Source of the DNA: JBLHUT01 sp047629975
Lineage (GTDB): Bacteria > Pseudomonadota > Alphaproteobacteria > Rhodobacterales > Rhodobacteraceae
NCBI GenBank assembly: GCA_047629975.1
Contig: JBLHUT010000034.1
Coordinates: 1 to 18,522 of the forward strand
Reading direction: 5' to 3'
Length of the DNA: 18,522 bases
Under the pieces are notes generated by a model, which was not told the DNA's origin, searched no databases, and saw only the letters and a program-made list of their open reading frames with translations. Both the position numbers and the translations under genes were made by a program. Positions 13,695 through 18,522 of the stretch are shown here, one piece after another (the first letter of the stretch is position 1; the number at the start of each line of letters is the position of its first letter).

Positions 13695-14294
13695 GTGCTT
13701 CGCATATCTTTCTATCTTTTTATGCTTCGGGCCGTCTTTGCTCTGGCTTTATTTGCGGGCGCAGCCAACGCCGCAAGCTTTCAATACAACGGTAACGGAC
13801 AGATCACCGGCGTCACAGGCCTGTCGATAGGCAAACAGGACACAGACCTGACCTTCTACGATGCCAATAACGGCTCGTACCAACAACGATTCGGCATAAC
13901 CGAGATCACAACCGCGACAAGCGGTGTCTTCGATTACGATTTGGCAATGACGGTCCTTCAGGCATTTGCCACCTTCAAAGACGCAAACGGCCCCATTCAA
14001 GTGAATTCGGGCAACACGACATTGGTGCTGCCCTACAAATCCGTCAACGGCATGATTACCTATTTGACCACGGGGCTCGGCGAATACAGGCGTGGGATTT
14101 ACGGCCCGTATTCGGGTGGTGCATCGTCTTTGATCTTTTCCGAGTCTGTTTCGTTCCTGAAAGTGAGGCCACGCCTTTCATCGGGTTCTGGTGCCGCTGC
14201 ACTTGCCGCCACCGTCCCGTTGCCCATGACAGGGCTTCTTTTGCTCGGGGCACTGGGTGCAGTGGGCTTGCGCGCCCGTTACCGGCGTCGCTAA
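13695..14294 (+). CDS. Secreted protein with VPLPA-CTERM-like sorting signal
   Basis: The 199-residue protein has an N-terminal signal peptide (hydrophobic stretch about 6-25, likely cut after AANA at about residue 27). A soluble beta-rich, Ser/Thr/Gly/Asn-rich middle follows that I do not recognise. The C-terminus reads VPLPMTGLLLLGALGAVGLR and ends in an Arg-rich tail. That tripartite end matches the exosortase-processed PEP-CTERM group, in its VPLPA variant known from Rhodobacteraceae, with Met in place of Ala. The start is GTG, supported by GGAGG 8 nt upstream; an ATG at 13722 would shorten the signal peptide. The protein is likely exported and anchored at, or released from, the cell surface. 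Its TAA shares three bases with the TAG of the convergent caiD-like gene. Confidence 0.75.
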   Translation: MLRISFYLFMLRAVFALALFAGAANAASFQYNGNGQITGVTGLSIGKQDTDLTFYDANNGSYQQRFGITEITTATSGVFDYDLAMTVLQAFATFKDANGPIQVNSGNTTLVLPYKSVNGMITYLTTGLGEYRRGIYGPYSGGASSLIFSESVSFLKVRPRLSSGSGAAALAATVPLPMTGLLLLGALGAVGLRARYRRR

Positions 14295-15073
14295 CGCCCC
14301 TTCCAAACCGGATCACGCTTTTCAGTAAAGGCCAGCGCCCCTTCTTTCTGGTCTTCGGACGCATAAAGCGCAGCAACGGTCGGGAACTGGCTTTTTGTGA
14401 TCCGGTTCATTGCGTCCTGAAACGCCATCGCCTCTGCTTCGCGCACGATTTCCTTGATCGCCGCATAGACAAGTGGCGGCCCGCTTGCCAACACAGCCGC
14501 CAACCGGCGCGCCTCGGCCATCAGATCATCCGCAGGGTAGATGTGGTTCACAAACCCCCAACGCGCGCCCTCTTCGGCCGTTAACCAGCGACCGGTGAAC
14601 AGCATCTCCATCGCGATATGATACGGGATGCGTTTTGGCAGCTTCAGGCTGGCAGCATCGGCAACCGTCCCGGACCGGATTTCAGGCAACGCAAAGCTGG
14701 CATGATCCGCCGCAAGGATGATATCCGCCGACAAAGCCAACTCAAGCCCGCCGCCACAACAGATTCCGTTTACCGCAGCAATCACCGGTTTGTTCATGCG
14801 CGGCAATTCCTGCAAGCCGCCGAAACCACCCACACCGTAATCGCCATCGACCGCATCGCCACCGGCCGCCGCCTTAAGATCCCACCCCGCACAAAAAAAC
14901 TTGGGTCCGGCACCGGTCACAATCGCAACACGCAAATCCGGGTCGTCACGAAAGCGGGTGAAAATTTCGCCCATTTTCCGACTGGTCTGAAGGTCGATCG
15001 CATTCGCGGACGGACGGTTCAAGCAAACCTCCATCACCGCGTCGTTAATGCGCACATCAATCGGGCTGTCCAT
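14291..15073 (-). CDS. caiD: CaiD-like crotonobetainyl-CoA hydratase (enoyl-CoA hydratase family)
   Basis: CaiD interconverts crotonobetainyl-CoA and L-carnitinyl-CoA. The 260-residue protein follows E. coli CaiD from end to end with shared landmarks: NRPSANAIDLQTS (19-31), FRDDPDLRVAIVTGAG (41-56), AGWDLKAAAGG (62-72) and the exact ending EKRDPVWKGR. E111 (GGLELALSAD) and E131 (ALPEIRSG) occupy the catalytic glutamate positions of the family. The oxyanion-hole loops are present (CAGWD; CCGGGLE). The gene overlaps the end of the acyl-CoA synthetase gene by 17 nt and has its own AGGAGAG ribosome binding site. A broader enoyl-CoA hydratase role remains possible because the substrate cannot be read from sequence. 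Confidence 0.82.
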   Translation of the reverse strand: MDSPIDVRINDAVMEVCLNRPSANAIDLQTSRKMGEIFTRFRDDPDLRVAIVTGAGPKFFCAGWDLKAAAGGDAVDGDYGVGGFGGLQELPRMNKPVIAAVNGICCGGGLELALSADIILAADHASFALPEIRSGTVADAASLKLPKRIPYHIAMEMLFTGRWLTAEEGARWGFVNHIYPADDLMAEARRLAAVLASGPPLVYAAIKEIVREAEAMAFQDAMNRITKSQFPTVAALYASEDQKEGALAFTEKRDPVWKGR

Positions 15074-17111
15074 CGTCGCGCTCTCCTAAAGTTATCACTG
15101 CATCTGCTGCAACCGCCCGATCAGCGGTGCAGATCAGAGGGTTGATTTCAATCTCTGAAACCCGGCCATGATTGTCGATGACATAGGTCTGCACAGCCTG
15201 AATAGCATCAAGTATCGCACTGCGCCTTGCTGGCGCTCCGCCTCGGTATCCCCGCAAGACAGGACCGATACGCAGCTGGTCAAGCGCCTCGTCAACCTCG
15301 GCCATTCCCGCCGGTATCAACATCGAAACACGGTCCTTCAAAAGCTCCGTCAAAACGCCGCCCGCCGCAAGGGTCAGAACATAGCCATGCGCCGGATCAA
15401 GCACCACACCAACCAACAACTCGGCGACGCTCCGGTCGATCATTTCTTCGACAAGGATCGTTTCGCACCGCATCGTCGTCACCGCGCGGGTTACGCTTGA
15501 ACTGTCACGCAGATCAAGCACCACAGCGCCGGCTTCGGTTTTGTGAACAAAACCTTCCCCCTTCACAACGACCGGAAAGCCCAGCGACGCTGCCCCTTTT
15601 GCGGCATCCTCTGCCGGGCCACGCCAATGCCGCGGAACCGGCACCCCTTTGGCCGCAAGAACATGTTTTGCATCCGCCTCATCAAGCCGCACGACATCCC
15701 GTGGCATCAAAGGGCGCAACACCGCCACAGGGCGCACCCGCGCCCGCCCGATAAAAGCCGCCGCAGCAAGCGCCTCGATCGCCTCCGTCAGCCCGTTCAA
15801 CGGCACAACATCCTGCGCAATCAGATCCCGCGCGATTGACTCTGGCAATCCTTCGGGGAAGCTCGCGACCAACGCCATCGGCTTGCCCGAAATCCGCCGC
15901 GCCTGCGTGATCGCCTCAAGCACACAAGCCCAATCGGACGGGTCGCACCGGTCTTTACGCGGAAAGTCCGCGATCACACAGCCGATGGCAACATCACCTT
16001 GCATCATGGCCACAAAGGTCTGCGTCATCGCCGGAATATCCCCCCAGATGTACGTGTGGTAATCCAACGGATTTGCCAGCGCCACCATCGGGCCAAGGGC
16101 TGCCCGCAATGCCGCTGTCTGATCTGCGTCAAGCGGTGAAAACACAATATCATGACCCAATGCCGCATCCGCAATCAGGCTGGCCTCGCCCCCCGAACAC
16201 GACATCGAGGCAATCTTGTTGCTGCCAAGCCCGCCCACCACGTGACACAGCTTGAGCGTCTCGACCAGCGCCGCAAGCGATGACACCTGCGCGATACCAA
16301 GCCGCCGCAGCAATGCCCGCCCACCAGCGTCGCTGCCCGCAATCGAGGCCGTATGCGACACCGTACCGGCGCGCGCCTGCTCGGAGGCCCCGACACGCAA
16401 GGCAATAATGGGCTTGCCCAACGTCCGCGCCCGCGCAGCCAAAGCCTCGAATGTCGCAACGTCGCCAATCCCTTCGATATACAGCCCAAGCGCCGTAACG
16501 CGCGGATCCTCAAGAACGGCCATGCCGATTGCAGAAAAACCTTGTTGCGCCTGATTGCCCGTCGTCACCACATAGGCCACCGGCAGCCCGCGGGTCTGCA
16601 TCGTCAGATTGATCGCGATGTTGGATGATTGCGTGACAATTGCCACACCACTTTTGCACAGCATGCCACCTTGCTGGTCAGGCCACAGCGACACCTGATC
16701 AAGGTAGTTGATGAACCCGTAACAATTGGGGCCAAGCACCGGCATCGCCCCCGCTGCATCCAACAGCGCGGCCTGCAAATCCTGCCCGCCACCAGCTTCG
16801 GCTTCGGCCTCGGCAAAACCCGAGGCAAAACAAACCGCACCGCCTGCGCCCATTTTTGAAAGTTGCGCGACAAGCTCGATCGTCGCGTGTCGGTTAACGC
16901 CGATAAACACCGCGTCAGGAACAACCGGAAGATCCTGAACGCGCCGCACGGTTACAACCCCCGCCAGCGAAGCCAGCACCGGATGAACCACACAGATACG
17001 CCCCGCATACCCCATTGCCAGACACTGCAAAACCACCGACCGACACCATGCGCCCCCTCCGACAACAGCTATAGACCCGGGGGACAAAAGGCGTTGTAGA
17101 TCAGATGACAC
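15057..17111 (-). CDS. Acyl-CoA synthetase, ADP-forming (acetate-CoA ligase family)
   Basis: The 684-residue protein fuses the alpha-like and beta-like parts of nucleoside-diphosphate-forming acyl-CoA synthetases. It has an N-terminal CoA-binding Rossmann domain (about 1-140, with PVLGPNCYGFIN), two succinyl-CoA-ligase-like domains and a C-terminal ATP-grasp domain (GFPVVVKGEGFVHKTEAGAV; EINPLI near the end). H253 in GTVSHTASIAGSD is the phosphohistidine position, and YIEGIGD with E213 is conserved. It converts an organic acid, ATP and CoA to acyl-CoA, ADP and phosphate, or the reverse. The start is GTG, two bases after the acyl-CoA dehydrogenase stop. No other start is convincing. Its place between an acyl-CoA dehydrogenase and a CaiD-like hydratase suggests it activates the same substrate. 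Confidence 0.88.
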   Translation of the reverse strand: MSSDLQRLLSPGSIAVVGGGAWCRSVVLQCLAMGYAGRICVVHPVLASLAGVVTVRRVQDLPVVPDAVFIGVNRHATIELVAQLSKMGAGGAVCFASGFAEAEAEAGGGQDLQAALLDAAGAMPVLGPNCYGFINYLDQVSLWPDQQGGMLCKSGVAIVTQSSNIAINLTMQTRGLPVAYVVTTGNQAQQGFSAIGMAVLEDPRVTALGLYIEGIGDVATFEALAARARTLGKPIIALRVGASEQARAGTVSHTASIAGSDAGGRALLRRLGIAQVSSLAALVETLKLCHVVGGLGSNKIASMSCSGGEASLIADAALGHDIVFSPLDADQTAALRAALGPMVALANPLDYHTYIWGDIPAMTQTFVAMMQGDVAIGCVIADFPRKDRCDPSDWACVLEAITQARRISGKPMALVASFPEGLPESIARDLIAQDVVPLNGLTEAIEALAAAAFIGRARVRPVAVLRPLMPRDVVRLDEADAKHVLAAKGVPVPRHWRGPAEDAAKGAASLGFPVVVKGEGFVHKTEAGAVVLDLRDSSSVTRAVTTMRCETILVEEMIDRSVAELLVGVVLDPAHGYVLTLAAGGVLTELLKDRVSMLIPAGMAEVDEALDQLRIGPVLRGYRGGAPARRSAILDAIQAVQTYVIDNHGRVSEIEINPLICTADRAVAADAVITLGERDDGQPD

Positions 17112-17113
17112 TT

Positions 17114-18274
17114 TCAGGCCCCCAAAGGTCGCAACAAATCGCGACTGATGATGTGTCGCTGGATTTCCGATGTCCCGTCCCAGATCCGCTCGACCCGCGC
17201 ATCACGCCAGAAACGCTCGATAGGAAAGTCGTCCATCAAACCCATTCCACCAAAAATCTGAAGCGTCGCATCCGTGACCCGCGCCAGCATTTCGCTGGCA
17301 TACAGCTTTGCGCTTGCGATTTCGCGGTTCGCCGAAAGCCCCTGATCAAGTCGCCAAGCCGAATTCAGCGTCAACAAGTCCGCCGCGTCGATCTCGGTGA
17401 TCATATCGGCCAACTGGAAACTCACACCCTGAAACTTGCCGATTTGCTGTCCGAACTGGCGTCGCTCGGCGGCATAGGCCAACCCCATGTCGAAACAACG
17501 GCGCGCCCGACCGACAGCCATGGTCGCCACTGTAATCCGGGTGGCATAAAGCCACTCGTTCATCACCGCAAAGCCACCGTCAACTGCACCCAGAACCTGC
17601 GCATCAGCCAATCTGCACGCGTCAAATTCAAGGATACAATTCTTGTAGCCGCGGTGACTGACCGAGTTATAGCCTGCGCGCACCGAAAACCCCGGCGTGC
17701 CCCGATCCACCAAAAATGCCGTTATCCGCTTTTTGGGGCCCTTGTCGGTTTCATCGACCCCCGTGGCGATAAACACGATAAAGAAATCCGCATGATCAGC
17801 GCCGGAAATAAAGTGCTTGGTCCCGTCTACGACCCAATCCCCCCCGTCGCGCCGCGCCGTGCATGCCATCCCGCGCACGTCCGATCCGGCAGCAGGCTCT
17901 GTCATGGCAAGTGCATCCATCCGCTCGCCGCGCACCGCGGGCAGCAAATACCGCTCTCTTTGATCCGCATTACACGCCATCAGGATGTTTTGCGGGCGGC
18001 CAAAGAAATGCGTCAACGCCATAGAGCCACGCCCGAGTTCCCGCTCCACCAAAGCAAAATCCAGATGCCCCAGCCCGGCACCACCAACGGATTCAGGAAA
18101 GTTGCAGGCATAAAAGCCCAGATCGATCGCCTTTTGCTTGATTTCGGCCGCAATTCCGGGAGGGACCTCGCCCGTGCGCTCGACAAGCCCTTCGTGGGGG
18201 TAGATCTCTGTCTCGACGAAACGACGCACGGTTGTGACGATCATTTCCTGTTCTTCAGTCAGCCCGAAATGCAT
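17114..18274 (-). CDS. Acyl-CoA dehydrogenase
   Basis: A 386-residue FAD-dependent acyl-CoA dehydrogenase of normal length, expected to oxidise an acyl-CoA to the 2,3-enoyl-CoA and pass electrons to ETF. Family landmarks are LAMTEPAAGSDVRGM (122-136, flavin), YAAERRQFGQQIGKFQGV (267-284), QIFGGMGLMDDFPIERFWRD (339-358) and IWDGTSEIQRHIISR (364-378). The usual catalytic glutamate of the YEGTS motif is replaced by D366, and T245 sits where isovaleryl-CoA dehydrogenase has its base. AAGGAG is 9 nt before the ATG. It is the first gene of a three-gene operon with the ADP-forming synthetase and the CaiD-like hydratase. Substrate is inferred from context only (gamma-butyrobetainyl-CoA or a similar acyl-CoA). 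Confidence 0.9.
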   Translation of the reverse strand: MHFGLTEEQEMIVTTVRRFVETEIYPHEGLVERTGEVPPGIAAEIKQKAIDLGFYACNFPESVGGAGLGHLDFALVERELGRGSMALTHFFGRPQNILMACNADQRERYLLPAVRGERMDALAMTEPAAGSDVRGMACTARRDGGDWVVDGTKHFISGADHADFFIVFIATGVDETDKGPKKRITAFLVDRGTPGFSVRAGYNSVSHRGYKNCILEFDACRLADAQVLGAVDGGFAVMNEWLYATRITVATMAVGRARRCFDMGLAYAAERRQFGQQIGKFQGVSFQLADMITEIDAADLLTLNSAWRLDQGLSANREIASAKLYASEMLARVTDATLQIFGGMGLMDDFPIERFWRDARVERIWDGTSEIQRHIISRDLLRPLGA

Positions 18275-18295
18275 GGAACCCGCTCCTTTTGTCCC

Positions 18296-18321
18296 TTCAC
18301 AAAAAGACAGATTTCACAAAA
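18296..18321. repeat. Two 9-bp direct repeats upstream of the acyl-CoA dehydrogenase
   Basis: TTCACAAAA occurs at 18296-18304 and 18313-18321, with a period of 17 bp, 22-47 bp before the ATG. It may be a regulator binding site or a promoter element; no clear -35/-10 pair is visible. Confidence 0.35.
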
Positions 18322-18381
18322 GAACCCTCCTGAAACCGACATGATCGTCCCTTTTCCTGACAGAGGCGAACCCGCCAGACC

Positions 18382-18522
18382 CTACCTCAGATTGATGCCC
18401 GCATCCGACAGCATCCGCACCACTGTTGCCTCGTCCATGAAACCGGTCACGGGCAGTTCGCGATCCCGTTGGAACCGGCGGATTGCCTTTCGCGTATCGC
18501 GGTCAAACTCTCCATCTGCGCG
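18382..18522 (-). CDS. Peptidoglycan-binding-domain protein, C-terminal 46 residues
   Basis: The reading frame enters from the right edge and ends at a TAG at 18384-18382. The residues DGEFDRDTRKAIRRFQRDRE followed by LPVTGFMDEATVVRML match the PG_binding_1 fold (G-x-F-x-x-x-T-x-x-A-I-x-x-F-Q and L-x-x-T-G-x-x-D). Such domains anchor lytic enzymes, secretion-associated or caspase-like proteins in the envelope; the rest of this protein is outside the window, so its function cannot be given. Confidence 0.75.
   Translation of the reverse strand, partial: RADGEFDRDTRKAIRRFQRDRELPVTGFMDEATVVRMLSDAGINLR

Noticed and set aside
14618..16924. Several open frames opposite or within the caiD-like and acyl-CoA synthetase genes
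   Set aside because: All are explained by codon bias of the minus-strand genes, are Arg/Pro/His-rich and have no supporting start signals.
1..18522. Mobile elements, CRISPR arrays or phage genes
   Set aside because: No transposase, integrase, terminal inverted repeat or regularly spaced repeat was found on either strand.

Overview
The window is one end of an alphaproteobacterial photosynthesis gene cluster followed by ordinary chromosomal genes. The order bchH-bchB-bchN-bchF <-> ppaA-ppsR-bchG-(ORF428-type MFS)-bchP-idi is the one known from Rhodobacter and aerobic anoxygenic phototrophs of the Roseobacter group. Moderately high GC, TGT-N12-ACA boxes of the PpsR/CrtJ type and a VPLPA-CTERM-like protein also fit Rhodobacteraceae. 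I cannot name the genus from sequence alone.

Left part (1-5495, minus strand): four bacteriochlorophyll genes in a tightly coupled operon, bchF-bchN-bchB-bchH, with 4-, 4- and 8-nt start/stop overlaps. bchH runs off the left edge with about 700 codons present. The products insert Mg into protoporphyrin IX (BchH), reduce protochlorophyllide in the dark (BchN and BchB, whose partner BchL is not in the window) and hydrate the 3-vinyl group (BchF). The 316-bp gap 5496-5811 holds divergent promoters. Each has a -35 hexamer overlapping a perfect TGT-N12-ACA palindrome.

Middle part (5812-12113, plus strand): ppaA/aerR (B12-type antirepressor) and ppsR (redox repressor) form a regulatory pair closed by a clear terminator. 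Then comes bchG-MFS-bchP-idi, the late steps: esterification of bacteriochlorophyllide, a PucC-like membrane protein, reduction of the geranylgeranyl tail, and isoprenoid precursor supply. bchG has two tandem TGT-N12-ACA boxes. One overlaps the likely -10 region and the second lies inside the first codons, so this operon is probably repressed by the PpsR encoded just upstream.

Right part (12119-18522): an N-formylglutamate amidohydrolase-like gene faces idi tail to tail. After it come a tRNA-Val(GAC), rpmJ (zinc-free L36) with a terminator, and a secreted protein with a C-terminal sorting signal. A minus-strand operon follows: acyl-CoA dehydrogenase, ADP-forming acyl-CoA synthetase, CaiD-like enoyl-CoA hydratase. 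It looks like a carnitine/gamma-butyrobetaine-type CoA pathway. The right edge cuts a peptidoglycan-binding-domain protein. No IS element, CRISPR array or phage gene was seen. Most of the window is well-known biology; the regulatory architecture and the CoA operon deserve the closest look.
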